Assembly: GCF_001632365.1 (NCBI RefSeq)
Contig: NW_024468536.1
Span: 186,001-250,000 of the forward strand
Reading direction: 5' to 3'
DNA: 64,000 nt
Source of the DNA: Laetiporus sulphureus 93-53
Lineage: Eukaryota > Basidiomycota > Agaricomycetes > Polyporales > Laetiporaceae
Shown: positions 48,837 through 60,260 of the stretch, piece by piece
Layout: the number at the start of each line of letters is the position of its first letter
Position numbering within the stretch: the stretch's first letter is position 1
Notes under the pieces: generated by a model
Told to the model about the DNA's origin: nothing
Database searches by the model: none
The model's input: the letters and a program-made list of their open reading frames with translations, nothing else
Translations under genes and position numbers: made by a program

Positions 48837-50406
48837 CGGGCCTCTATCATGGAGTCGGTGGACCGAGAAATGGCGGTCGTCGTCGTCGCTCCTAACGAGC
48901 GTGGTGAGGTCTGAGAGCAAGACTTCAACTGGCGCTGTTATATGTTACATGTAATGTCACGTTTATCAACGATTCACTAATGATTGATTCAATTGATCTG
49001 ATATTGATATGTACCGTCATAGATCGTCTATCGCGTGCAACCTCAAGGACAATGCATGTATCATGCTAGAGGAAGACTGGGAGTTGAGTCAGCTCTGGAA
49101 TTTCTTGCATTCACAGCATTTACGGCATGAGGATCATACAGCGCCTCTGGCTATGCCTGAATCTTGCAGCCACCTTCACCGTGACCGCATAAGAAAGCCC
49201 ATCAAGAACGACCTCTGAGAAGAAGTGCCGTTCAATCTCTCGTAGGATATACTGTACTGAAGGTCTTCTCCATCAACCGAGCTGATCCTACTCACAAGCC
49301 ATTTTTGAATATCAAACCGTCCCGGATAAGGACCAGACAGAAATGCCCCAGTCAAGTATCCATAGACGATATTCGTGGAGCAACTCGCGAGGGACAAGAT
49401 CGAAGTAATTACCAACCAAGGCACGGATCTGTCAAACGGTCCGGCTGAAGTGGGTGCTTTTCGCATGCGCTGGGCAACGGAAGACTTCCTGATCAGATCC
49501 CGAAGCGATCCAAATATTCATTCAGTGCAGAGCAGCCCCTCGCACTATTGAGTTCTCCCCGATTAATCCAGTTCGAGGCTTCCCATTTGCTGACCTGAAA
49601 CGAAGCTGCTCGAGTTAATCCTCAGAGTTCAAAAAACTATGAGTTCTTCATAAAGGCTGGCCAACACTTGTCCAGTTTTTGACCAGAGACAGGCTCCATG
49701 ACGAGATAATGTGAGTTGGGTGGTTGCGCATGATCGTCCGGCGGCGAGTTGAGATGAAAATGAAAGTGGTAGTCCTGACAAGGTGAACGGTGTCAAATTC
49801 GGACCGGCGTGGATATGGATGTTTGATACCTGTACCCCGGCCGACAAGACGAACGAGAAAATCGACTAGAATCCTTTGAATGGTCATTCGATGCTTACAG
49901 TGCTGAAAGATTGAATAACGGAGAGACGTTGCGATTCCACCGCGCCATCCAGCGGGGCCGATGAAAGCCCATTCAAGGGCGGACATAATGCATCCATTCT
50001 GCTGCAAGGTTTTGCCAACGTACACGAAGCATGGCTGCCCCTAAATGAACTATGGTGGTAAAACATGAATCTCTCACATCCAGTCAAACCTCATCACACG
50101 GAAACAACGTATTGAATGCTCTCCTCTCTATGTCTTGATTTTGTCGTTCACTAATGAGCTAGCCGGTTATCCATTCCATATCGCGGGTTGAGTACCCAGA
50201 TATGTCGTTATGCGGATTTATGAGATGTATCGAATGGTGAAATTGTGCGTGGGGTTGACCAGGAGCGCAAAGAGGCGTCAGAGCCGATTTGTTTCACCGT
50301 TGCTCTTTCCGCAGTATGGCACGGTCTGCTCTCGAATAGGACGGATAGAGCGAATCGATATGGAAATAGAGGACTACCGAAGTGGAAGAATAACACAGGC
50401 CCGCCT
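48837..50406. other. Intergenic region with unassigned minus-strand frames
   Basis: About 1.6 kb. Minus-strand frames look partly coding: one near 49700 reads NSPPDDHAQPPNSHYLVMEP and one near 49590-49510 reads VSKWEASNWINRGELNSARG and ends DRFGI. Another at 49176-49466 contains a hydrophobic helix (VPWLVITSILSLASC) and PGRFDIQKWL. I could not join these into one gene or name a family, so they may be exons of one unknown gene or relics. Confidence 0.35.
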
Positions 50407-50854
50407 CTACCGGTTCTTTGTATGCCTTGTTGCCGAGAAACGCACTTCAGATGAATTTCAAACACGAACACGGACACATACGCACCTATACGTGAACCGC
50501 TTCTTCGTCGCCGAGAACTCTCCCAGTTTATGTCCCACCATGTCCTGCGTGACGTTCACCGGTATATAGTCCTTTCCATTGTGCACCAGAAACCTAAGTC
50601 TGAAATAGCAGAAAAGCGGTAAATACAATCCCAAATGCTAGGATCAAGGTCGTACCCGACAAAATTGGGGAGGATGGTGCACGCCCGGGCTTGTGTTTTG
50701 ATCGCGACATTGTTTTCCATTGCTTCACGTATATTAGGAAAGGCCACGAAGAACGGACCTGTTCATATGTTCGGTGAGCAGCACAGCACTTGAGACACAA
50801 CTACATACCTTTCCATGCTGAACGCCCAGATAGTGCGACTGCCGTAGGAAACAT
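50407..50854 (-). CDS. RSM19: Mitochondrial small-subunit ribosomal protein uS19m
   Basis: Component of the mitoribosome small-subunit head, homologous to bacterial S19. Four tiny exons on the minus strand fit GT-AG rules and phase: 50854-50809, 50758-50656, 50599-50486 and 50425-50407, giving 93 residues. The protein starts [20 protein letters not shown] and continues through [20 protein letters not shown], then [20 protein letters not shown] and [18 protein letters not shown]. SxWKGPF, the VGHKLGEF segment and the KRFTYRxTKNR tail are hallmarks of S19. The whole size fits the family. Splitting into four exons hides it from single-ORF searches. A CACGTG box and MluI-box palindrome lie about 60-90 bp upstream. 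Confidence 0.93.
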
Positions 50855-50910
50855 CGTCTAAGGACCAAAGAACTTCAGCCACCGTTGATGAGACCAGTTT
50901 AAGGGTGGGG

Positions 50911-50944
50911 ATCACGTGACCCTACGTTAACGCGTCGCGACGCG
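50911..50944. promoter_or_regulatory. E-box plus MluI-box palindrome upstream of uS19m
   Basis: ATCACGTGAC (50911-50920) is followed 10 bp later by the palindrome CGCGTCGCGACGCG (50931-50944), which with the preceding A gives ACGCGT at 50930-50935. Both lie within 100 bp of the uS19m start codon. The 14-mer also occurs near NHP6 and the E-box 10-mer near LeuRS. The role is inferred. Confidence 0.45.
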
Positions 50945-52158
50945 CGCGCTCTCGCCCCCTCCCCGTCCACCCTTGAATTCTCACATGTAGCACGCAGTCC
51001 GGCGGGTGAACTTTGCAATGACCACCCGAGGGCACTTGGCCTCTTCATCTTGCGCCTTTGGTTCAGGTTCCCACTTCTGCGTGTGCTAACGTCTCCGGCG
51101 ACGCCGCCCGGGGGTTGCTTGGTTCGACAAAGACTCCCCACAAGCCAGTGAGGTTAAGACAGGATAGCTCTCCAATCTTCTTGTCTAGGCGAATGGAACA
51201 CCATTAACGTATGAAGGTTGTGGCGATCGTGTGCCGTTTTATTCGAACTCGCGAATTTATGTGCCAATATTAGCAACTTTGGAGTCTGTCGACATGCCTC
51301 TTGTGCACCACTGCGGTACGTCGTATTGAAACAGTGAAGCTGAGCTGCATAAATACGAAATCTTTACGTCAGTCTGGCCACCACTTCGAAACTGTGACAC
51401 TCGATCGCTCTACAACTATATCTATCCTCATGTCCCACGGCAGCAGCACTCCATGATATGCTCTGCATCGGCCGCCACGCAAAGGTACTTCTCAACTGCT
51501 GTAACAGCGAGACGAGCGGGCAGTATTACTCTGTGAAGAGTATCGCCCTTGTGACAATACGAGTCTTCTGCCTTTACACTCTCAGATCGTTGATGGCTCA
51601 TTCTCATTCGATTCAACCAGATCATGAACGATCATGCATCATGCATCACATCCGGCGATTCGCTGCTCGTTCTTGATGAGCATCGCCACAGCATTATCCG
51701 CCCAGGCGGTGTCCTTCCCCACGCGCGTGGATACTAACCTATAGGCATCAACCTACAAAACCGATGTTTCTCATAGCGGAGGCCGCTCATGAATGATCTT
51801 CACACTGCTGTGGAGACGGGTACCCGCATGCCGATGTAACTGTCAAACGAAGCGCTCTTGCAATCATATTCACGCACTGCCGTCGATGGCCCGTCATGCA
51901 TGGCGCGGTCGTAATAGAGTTTCAATATCATATGAATCGCTTACGTCGCACGGAGTGCCTGCTGCATCTACCGGCTTGTCACTAATGGTGTCCCCCATCA
52001 ATCAGAGAGATGGAACTATGTGTTTCACAGCAATCCATCTTCTTCCATGTGTCAGCTGCCCTGATGCCTTCCAGGTCCTGCCGGGGCCTGCATCGCAATA
52101 TAAGGATTCTACTCGATCAGAGTCATCCCAGTCGCGCGCTCCTCCTAGCTCCACGATG
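50945..52158. other. Intergenic, no gene recognised
   Basis: About 1.2 kb between the divergent uS19m and DUF6534 genes. Plus-strand frames at 51458-51676 and 51793-52188 show no family resemblance. GC-rich sequence occurs at 50940-51000. Confidence 0.45.
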
Positions 52159-53843
52159 TCAAGCTTCCAATTTCCATCTTACGAGTGAGTCTGAGGCTAG
52201 AACCGCATTGCACTGATCAATGCTGACAGTTACCGAGTCTGGGTCCATTGGTGGGTTCAATCTTGAGAAGACACGAAGGCAGAATGACAATAAGCTACTC
52301 TTGCCACAGGTATTAGGATTGGCATTCAATTGGGGGCTACAAAGTGTGTTAACTGTTCAGACTTGTAAGCCATCTGCATAAGAACAGATGTGATGATAGA
52401 CTGAAGCTGCCCGAGACATTTACTACCTCTGCTTCCCGCACGATCACTGGACTCAGAAGTGTCTAGGTGAGCCTTGTAGTCATGACAGCTGGGCTTTCTA
52501 GCTGATCTGTCTGTCTTCAAGTATACGTGCTGTGCATCTATGAGTGGGTACAGACAGGATTGATCACAGCATTCATATATCGTCTGCTACTCGGGATAAC
52601 TGCAACGCAGTCCATATTGTCAGTGTATGATGATTTGGAACTCTTCTCCGGCAACGCGTGGGTCACCATCTATATTATGGGTGCAGTCCAATCGGCTGCA
52701 GTACAGATCTACTTTTCCCGCCGCATATACATCCTCTCGCGCTCGTACATCATTCCATGTTTTACCATTTTCGTACGTGTTCTCGTTCATTGTGAGCATG
52801 CACATCTGACGTCGATCATCTCAAATCTTCGCCGTATATTTAGGTAGCATTGGCTCAGCTGAGCGCTGGGCTTGTAGGCGGCGTTCAGAGATTGAAGGTG
52901 CTCTTATGATGACTTCGCTCGTCGACTCTTCTGATTGACACTAAATAGACAGATAAAGATTTCGTACGGGACGATTACGATGCAAACTTCCATTACAGAG
53001 TCCTCAATATGGACGTGGCCACATGTGTGAGGCGCTCTAGAATCCAGATCGACGTTACGTGGGATGCTGATTTGTATGGCAGGTTTGGCTCGCTGCAAGC
53101 ACTATATGCGATGTGACTATCGCCGTATCGCTCGTAGTTTTGGTCAGTTCTGTGTATCCTGATGATGCATCCTCTTACGTCTACAAAACAGTTATTCAGG
53201 CTCAAGAATGGTCTGAGATGGACTAACATCATCATAAACCGCTTAATAAATCTGGTCATCGAGACAGGCTCATTGACTGGTACGTGTGCCGTATCACCGC
53301 CCCAATTTCAACAGAAACTCATAATCGTCGGTAGCGGTCACAGCAGTTGTCACTTTTGGTCTCTTCGTGGGAGTGCCTGTACGTTCGGCATCTGTTAACC
53401 CCTGTGAGATGCTTTGTTCATGACCCATGCAGAATACAGAGTTAGCCATTTGCCCGTACGTTAATGGTGGATTTGCTCAGAATCACATTACTGACGGATC
53501 TCTCAGACTCCTTATCCTGTCAAAACTGTACTAGCATCAGCCTCGTATCTTTCGCTATCAGTATCACTGAAGCCTCTTGCACAGATACGCAAATTCTGTC
53601 CTGATCACGCTCAATAATCGCGTGATCCTCAAGTCTGGACAACACGGCGATTTGCCCGATGCCATTGTTTTGAAGCCGACTGTCCATAATATCGGCCATA
53701 TGCACGACTATCCGACGATCGATGCTGATCACTCAAGCATAGTACCGCATGTTCCTATCATCATCGCTGTCAGCCATGAAGTGGGCACTTTTGTCTCGAA
53801 AGATGAGGAGGAAGTGTGTCTGGACATAATCTTCGATGACTGA
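52159..53843 (+). CDS. DUF6534-type seven-helix membrane protein, possibly damaged at the N-terminus
   Basis: DUF6534 proteins are Agaricomycete multi-pass membrane proteins of unknown role. Recognisable parts in order: MSSFQFPSY (52159), LPSLGPLVGSIL (about 52221), IYYLCFPHDHWTQK (about 52420), LCIYEWVQTGLITAF, LFSGNAWVTIYIMGAVQSA (52640-52700), VQIYFSRRIYILSRS, LAQLSAGLVGG, ICDVTIAVSLVVL (about 53110), NIIINRLINLVIETGSLTG (about 53230), VVTFGLFVGVP (about 53350), NTELAICP and the C-terminal VLITLNNRVIL (about 53600). TGA is at 53841-53843. The order and motifs match the family. The phase between the first two exons does not agree (29-base first exon against a following in-frame LPSLG), and helix 1 looks incomplete. 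Treat the N-terminal model as unsure. Confidence 0.65.
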
Positions 53844-54981
53844 TCGTGAAACTGACTTGGCGGCTTCAGGGTCGCATCTCCGCCGGTCATGACCATAGCT
53901 CGGAAAGCGAATGATCCAATGACTCAAAGAACAGATCGTCCGGCATCAGCATAGGGCATATCGACGCACGCCTTTCCACTCCGTCTCCCCGCCTGCACCG
54001 AGCATGCGATGAATTATTTTGATACTTATCTTACGGAACCATGGACTCGTTGCTTTTCATTGTCCGAGTCCCGTTTCTCTTGACGATGCACACTGTGTTA
54101 CTCGGAGGCAGAAGAAATTCTCATCCTGTCTCAGGGCTTTGATGATGGACTGTGCGTTGCGCGAAAGCTTGCGTGCGCAGCGCCATTGCTATTATTATCA
54201 TGGTGTCATTCTGGAGACTCGGGCTTAAGTTAAAGGACGTTTGCAAGGGCTTGGAACGTCAGTGTGCTACCGTAGCTGGCCCAGACGATTGGCAACCTCA
54301 CCGGTGGCATCTCGTGGCAGGAGTACGAAAATGACGAGCACACCGCTGCCAGATGAGGGACAATATAACGCTGCTCAGGCGCAGGGCTACGCGGAAGGCG
54401 CCAAGAGCTACAACGGTGGCAGGAAGAGTGCTTACATCCGCGCAACCTCAGGAGATCGCCAGGAGGCTAGGAGACTTCTGGTAGGCAACAAACCTTGTTT
54501 GGGTCAGGATAGTTTTCTGAGTGTCGTCTAGGCAATATTCGTCGGGACAAAGGAGAGACCCACAATGAAGCCTGAATAATCCACAGCGAGTGGATGGTAG
54601 GACGTTGCGTGCAGGAGGTGGCTTCCTAGCTAATGGTACAGTGGGGTCAATGTATCGATGGAAGCCGACGAGTATTGTATAACTTTCTATGTTCACGGAT
54701 GATTCTCCACGGGAGGTGAGCATTGAACGTTATCCAGACTCACGAAGATCAGCACGAGTCACCAGAAATTCTGTAGATCGCGTGGTAAAGCATGATCCAT
54801 TCCACACAGAACGCATCGCTCCTAAAACAGCGTGTTGAACGCCACTTCGAGTCTGCGATTGAACGACAATACAACTGGCTCGAATAACATTGATAGAAAT
54901 GTGAGAAAAACTACTAGTACAAATTAAACGATAGTCACGGTGGTATATGCCGTAGGCAGCCGTGCAATCGAAAAGGACGGG
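53844..54981. other. Intergenic region holding a CsbD-like relic
   Basis: Apart from the CsbD-like fragment at 54271-54480, I see only short frames and no repeats or RNA genes in this roughly 1.1 kb. Confidence 0.45.
54271..54480 (+). pseudogene. CsbD-like stress protein relic
   Basis: The plus strand reads AQTIGNLTGGISWQEYENDE (about 54279-54338) in one frame and GQYNAAQAQGYAEGAKS, then SGDRQEARR, from about 54358 in another. Fungal CsbD-like proteins carry IGNLTGSxSWQ, then EHxxGExEYNAAQAxGYxEG, then GDKQQQ, in that order. The two halves are adjacent but out of phase, with the change near 54345-54358, and no intron fits the few bases between. A start codon and first exon were not found. 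Most likely a broken copy; a sequencing error is the alternative. Confidence 0.5.
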
Positions 54982-56217
54982 CTACTTACCGCCCTTGACA
55001 AACGAACTTCTTGAACGGGTGATCTGCACGCCTGCGACGCGGGCGAACGAAAGCGCACTAGGCTTTCCAGCTCGCACTGTCACGGAGTCCACGGCACCTG
55101 ACTCCAGACACACGAGTTTCACGATCTCGTACGCGAACTTCTCAAGGGTCAGATACTCCGAGCGTTCCATCTCCTGCGATAATTGTCAGCACCCCTGACG
55201 GCACGAAGACAAGTGAGAAAGCACCTCAGCAATCCTTGCAATAAATTCACCGTACGCGGGAGAAAGCCAGCCAAGTCGTTGGTGTATTATGATATCTGTG
55301 AGGACGCGCTGCTTCGCTTCCCGCTCAGGCGGGTTCACGCCGATGATCGTGGACAGAGAGAGGTTCTTGATCGAGACTTGGATTTTATCATGGTGGTCAC
55401 GCTCCTCGATGTTCTTTCTGTACGGGATGGTGACCTCCACAGCAAATTCCTCGGCTAGCGGAATGTACTTTGACGACTCAACAACGATGCGGACTTGCGT
55501 CGCGATGGGTCCGGAGAGTAGGAACGCTTGCTGCGCGACTGCATACGCAAGCCCCGTTGTGCCATCAAACATCGCGCCGGGGCTTTCGACGCGATCGATG
55601 ATGTTCTTGCATAGATCGCCGTAGTGCACCGTGTCGGTGACCTGATCGGACGTGCCTGCCCGATCGAGGTGCGCGGGCTTGAGATGAAGGTAGACACTGA
55701 CACTGACCGGCTGCGGACGCACGCGTCCCCACCAGTCCGCGTCCATATTCGCGGAGAGCTGGATAGAATCGATGAACACGATGTCCTCCACATCCAGGGT
55801 GACCGTAATGTGCTCCTCCTTTGTTTTCCGCTTCTGCGAAGGAACCTCAACCACCACCGGACGCTTGGGGATGCTGGTGCCTGTTGACTTGCGGGCGGTC
55901 TGCTTCGTGCGTGGACTGTGTGAAGGAGAGAATCCTCCCACTTGATCAACGCTTGAGGTCGAAGAAGCTCCTTGTTCACCCAATTTCAACCACCAATGGG
56001 CGTTCGTCGATGTTTCTCCCTGCGTCACGACGTCAAGTCGACGAACAGCAGCAAACTGCTCGTCATTTGCATTTCCGTTTGCAGCACTCGTCGAGGGGAC
56101 ATTCAAGCTAGTGTCGACGACCTTCTTTGAGCGACGCTTGCTTCCACCAAACTTCGCTTTGGAGGACGACGGCGAACTTGCGACAGGTTGTGACATGGCC
56201 CGCCTCTTGCTTAGCAT
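54982..56217 (-). CDS. Dihydroneopterin aldolase-like protein, tandem FolB domains, long disordered N-terminus
   Basis: FolB-family enzyme of folate synthesis (dihydroneopterin to 6-hydroxymethyl-dihydropterin). A single open frame runs 56217-55186 and joins, near 55185, an exon reading MERSEYLTLEKFAYEIVKL to TAG at 54984-54982. Residues 1-130 are Ser/Lys/Arg-rich and disordered, with SKRRSKK (26-32) and, at 103-113, RTKQTARKSTG, identical to histone H3 residues 2-12. FolB domain 1 spans about 136-275 (VEDIVFIDSIQLS through EEFAVEVTIPY). Domain 2 starts at about 285 (IQVSIKNLSLSTIIGVNPPE) and continues across the intron through SVTVRAGKPSAL. Fungal FOL1 usually fuses two FolB domains to HPPK and DHPS; here the protein stops after FolB. 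An additional upstream exon (56457-56320) could extend the N-terminus. Confidence 0.82.
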
Positions 56218-57109
56218 ATCGAGAATGTCTGCAGCGTGCCTAGTTGAAGCGGCAGATGTGTCGACTATGCTGGATTAGGCGTTCACTGCAGATTGAAATG
56301 AGTATTCCCGAGACCCACCTCCTGGAGTGCTGCGAGGTACAGCGGCAGCGGCCTGTGGCTCAGCAACGCGGTTTTGACGACTCGAGTCGGCTCCTGAGCT
56401 CGAACTGCCTCCATATTCTGCCCTGTGAGAGCAATGTTTTATTTTTGTGCGCGCCATGAAGAGCTTGGGATGATTTTCGAGAGTCGACGGTCAACATATA
56501 TATGGTGCGAGGCTTCATCGCCACCAGCGCCACACACCACGAGTCGATCACACGATCAATATGTGTCGAATGACATCAAGCATTTTGTTACTTCAAAGAC
56601 TTTTTGTGCACTCTCTCGCAAACAGTCCCTGCGACAAGATACATTTCCCAATAATCAATCACTACATCATGTATATACGACTGCAAGAGATATATCTTTT
56701 GGGGGTAGCGAGCTAACAATGAGGTGCACGTGGCGCCAGAGGCCTTTTTTTCGAATCCAATATCCGTAATTACGACAGACAACGGCCAGTAATGGGTACG
56801 TATGTTTTGGGCGTAACGTGGAGGACGGGGCAGGGCGAGGTGGCGCTAGAGGTCCACAGTCGGTATTTCCAAGAATTGCTTCATACATCCGCTCACAAAT
56901 GTATCCGACGATTACACTGCTAGCAAAGAACCGCTATCCAGCGAGTGGCTGGTAATCGCGGAGGTCATGGCCCCGGCCTTCAGCCCAAAGGAAGGGTCTT
57001 CAATTTCGTGTCAGGCAGTGTTCACGTGTCTGCCGTTACAAGGGAACCTTTGCAGTTGTCAACAAACGGACTATGTATAGATGCTGGTATTGAGGAAGCT
57101 CACTGCAGA

Positions 57110-58235
57110 TCAGATGATGACAGACAACACTCCTCGTGCATGCAAGTCTGTTAAGCCTTCCTCGACAGAGGCTCTGATCACTTCCATATCGCGCTGGATT
57201 TTCAGCATAGGAGTCATGCACTGCAGCCTCAGCATGACCTTCAACGCATTCGAAAAGTCTGCATCCGATAGGATCCGGATCAACGTGTCCACGTCCGACA
57301 TGCTACGCAGGGAGACATCCAGCGTGAGTTTGTCTATGCCCGACCATTGCAGCCTGGGCATCAAACTTGCGAGCAACTCAAGCGAAGACGTGACCAAAGA
57401 TACGATTCGCAGGGCTTGGACGAGCTCCAGGGCGGCGAGGAGCTGCAAAACTTGCGTATCGTCTGACAGGCACCTTCAGTAATCGTGGTCATGCTTCCGT
57501 TCTACAGACGCGCTCACCTAGAACGATAGGATAGATCCGCAGGTCGAGATGGCGTATCGACTGGTGGTTTGCTCGAAGCAAGCTGATGAGCGCGATGAAT
57601 TCTGGAATTTGGCGGACTATCACTGTCAACGCGCCAAGCTGTGGAAACGACGGGGGGTTTGTCATAGGGGTGAGCATAGGGAGAAGCTTCAGTCTCTTCA
57701 GCGGCCAGGCGGGCAGGGTATCAAAAGGCACGTATGCTGCATCCCAGAGGCCACCCTCCATTGCTAGATCGGCCACGGTGGGAAACGCCCTGAACAACGA
57801 GTCGACATCCTCGTACGTGCAAGAATCGCCGAGCAGCCTGACATGTTCCACAGCACCGAAGCCGGAGAGTGCAGAGAGGTCGCGTCCCGAGAACTGTCCA
57901 TATAGCGATAGGGTATGGACGTTCCCGAGGTATTTGTTGAACATCGGCACGATGTCATTGTAGTTATCATTGGAGAGAGACAGCGACACCTCTCGAACGA
58001 ACTTGCCAACGTGAGGAGAGCATGTGAGCAAGTTGGCGAACCGGCGCGTGTACGTCTGTGCGTGGAAGTGCATGGTGTGGTAGAGGTGGTAGAGAGCGGT
58101 AAGGTGCCATGAACGACATGTCAGGCTACAAGCTTTCAAAGTAGCTTTTTCATCGTGCAAATAGCCCATAATCCTATCTGCGATCTCGGGCGGGAAAACG
58201 ACCCCATGGTGAGCAGCTATTGTGGCGTTGTTCAT
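57110..58235 (-). CDS. F-box protein (copy 1)
   Basis: Predicted substrate adaptor of an SCF ubiquitin ligase, of the large Agaricomycete F-box family. The start is MNNATIAAHHGVVFPPEIAD, leading into an F-box (residues about 14-55: PPEIADRIMGYLHDEKATLK, ACSLTCRSWHLTALYHLY). Weak leucine-rich repeat-like sequence follows (YLGNVHTLSLYGQFSGRDL, LPAWPLKRLKLLPML). An intron lies near 57490-57535. The second exon runs VLQLLAALELVQALRIVSLV to the TGA at 57112-57110 after GVLSVII. The binding target is unknown. It is the intact paralogue of the gene at 59141-60260. Confidence 0.75.
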
Positions 58236-58290
58236 GATGATGAGTCGCTAGTCAAAGCAATCAGCACTGATAGATAATGCGAAACAGATA

Positions 58291-58777
58291 TCGCGGTGGC
58301 AAATCTGTGAGGATCGCATGTCACCTTATCTACACGATGACCTCCAGTAGACACTGTAAGAATAATGCGAGTAAGTACCTGAGGTCGCGTATATGAGGCG
58401 AGTTGCTCTATCAGCACTGCAACTCTGAAATCCTTGATCGATCGTAACTTCAAGTCAGGTGATAAACAAGTCAAAATTAGACCGAGCCTTGCCCGAATCT
58501 GCAGTCGACTTCACTGTTCAGTCACCCAGCCGCTTCAAACTTCTTCAGAGGTGATGCTGGGCTTACTACATAACATATAAGGATTTATCCGTACTCAGAC
58601 CAACTCAAGCATGCAAGAGATCATCTACATTAAGGCTGGGCAGCTCGCGAACTATGTTGAACCCACTTCTGGTACACGCAAGAAAGTTACTTCATGTAGG
58701 AGGAGGGCGAAGAGTCAAATGTCGTCCGTGACGTCTCTTTCAGGGAGGGACTAACGCGAAGTGTGCGTGTTCTAAGA
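58291..58777. other. Spacer between duplicated units
   Basis: About 490 bp not shared by the two duplicated units. No gene, repeat or RNA is recognised. Confidence 0.45.
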
Positions 58778-59140
58778 GATAGATTTTCGTAGGGCAGCGA
58801 GCTCACAATGAGGTGGCGCTAGAGGGTTTTTTCTAAAATACGAATTATTCCACCGCGTGCTGTCGCTATGTGAGAGACAGCGGCCAGTAATGGGTACGTA
58901 TGCGTCATGTGGAGGATGCACAGGGCAAGGTGGCGCTAGAAATTCACAGTCAGGATTTCCAAGGACTGCTTCATACATCTGCTCACGAATGCATCAGACC
59001 ATTACGCTGACTAGCAAAGAACCGCCATCCAGCGAGTCTCAGATCGTGGAGTCATGGAACCTCAGCCGCCGAGGGAACCTTTGCAGCTGTCAGCAAGTGG
59101 ACTATGCATAGGTACCGGCATTGAGAGAGCTCACTACAGA

Positions 59141-60260
59141 TCAGATGACGACGGACAACACTCCTCGCGCACACAAGCCCTTTAAGCTTTCCTCGAGGGA
59201 GGTTCTGAACTTTCCCATATCGCGCTGGATGTATAGCATGTGCCTCATGCACTGCAGCCTCAGCACGACCTTCGACGCACTAGAAAAGTCCGCATCCGAT
59301 AGGACCCGGATCAGCGTGTCAACATCCGACATGCTACGCGGGAAGACACCCAGCGTCAGCTTGTCTATGCCAGGCCACTGTAGCCTGGGCATCAGACTTG
59401 CGAGCGACGCAAGCGAAGGCGTGACCAGCGATAAGTTTCGCAGGGCTTGAAAGAGTTCGAGGGCAGCAAAGAGCTCCAAAACCTGCGTATCGTCTGACAC
59501 GCGCATTCAGTAATCACGGTCCTGCTTCTGTTTTACAAAAACGTTCACCTAGGACATGGTAGATCTGCAGTTCGAAGTGGCTTATCGACTGAGGATTCGC
59601 TCGGAGCAAGCTGATAAGCGCGGTGAATTCTGCATTTGTTTCCACTGACACTGTCAAAGTGCCAAGCTACGGGAATGACGGGGGTTTTGTCATAGGGGTG
59701 ATCATAGGAGTCAGTCTCAGTTTCTTCAGCGGCCAGGCGGGCAGGGTATCAATAGGCCCGTATGTAGGCTTCGCGGTGTAAGCGTCTAATGCGAAATCGA
59801 CCAAGCTGGGAAACGCGTTGAATACTGAGACGAAAGTGTGGCACGTGCAGTAAGGGTCGAAGAGCCTGATGTGACACACAGCACCGAAGACAGTGAGGTA
59901 GCGTCCTGTAAAGAGTCCGCACAGCGTGAGGGTATGGACGTTACCGAGATGTTTGCTGAGCTTGAGTATCGGCGAGAGGTGGCTGTAGCTATCACTGAGC
60001 AGAGTCAGCGACAGCTCTCGGACGAACGAGCCAATGTGGGGAGAGTGTGTGAGTAAATTGGCGAACCCGTGTGCGCAGTAGGGCATAGTCGTTGAATGGA
60101 AGTGGATGGTGTGGTAGAGAGCAGTGAGGTACCACGGGCGACATGTCAGGCTACAAGCTTTCAGAGTAGCTTTGTCGTCGTGCAAATAGCTCATAATCCT
60201 GTCTGCAATCTCGGGCGGGAAGACGACCCCATGGTGAGCAGCTATTGCGGTGTTGTTCAT
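59141..60260 (-). pseudogene. F-box protein (copy 2) with premature stop
   Basis: Paralogue of copy 1. The start MNNTAIAAHHGVVFPPEIAD and F-box are intact, and the LRR-like part reads ALYHTIHFHS, HLGNVHTLTLCGLFTGRYL and LPAWPLKKLRLTPMI. At 59669-59667 the codon after KPPSFP is TAG where copy 1 has CAG (SFPQLGALTV). Past the stop, homologous sequence continues in the same frame (LGTLTVSVETNAEFTALISL) and after the intron to GVLSVVI at 59141. One substitution (C to T) would account for the break. It may still give a 197-residue F-box-only protein. A foldback element lies 33 bp upstream of its start codon. Confidence 0.75.

Noticed and set aside
55455..55979. 174-codon minus-strand frame overlapping the FolB gene in another frame
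   Set aside because: Arg/Ser/Pro-rich shadow of the FolB coding frame, with no independent similarity.
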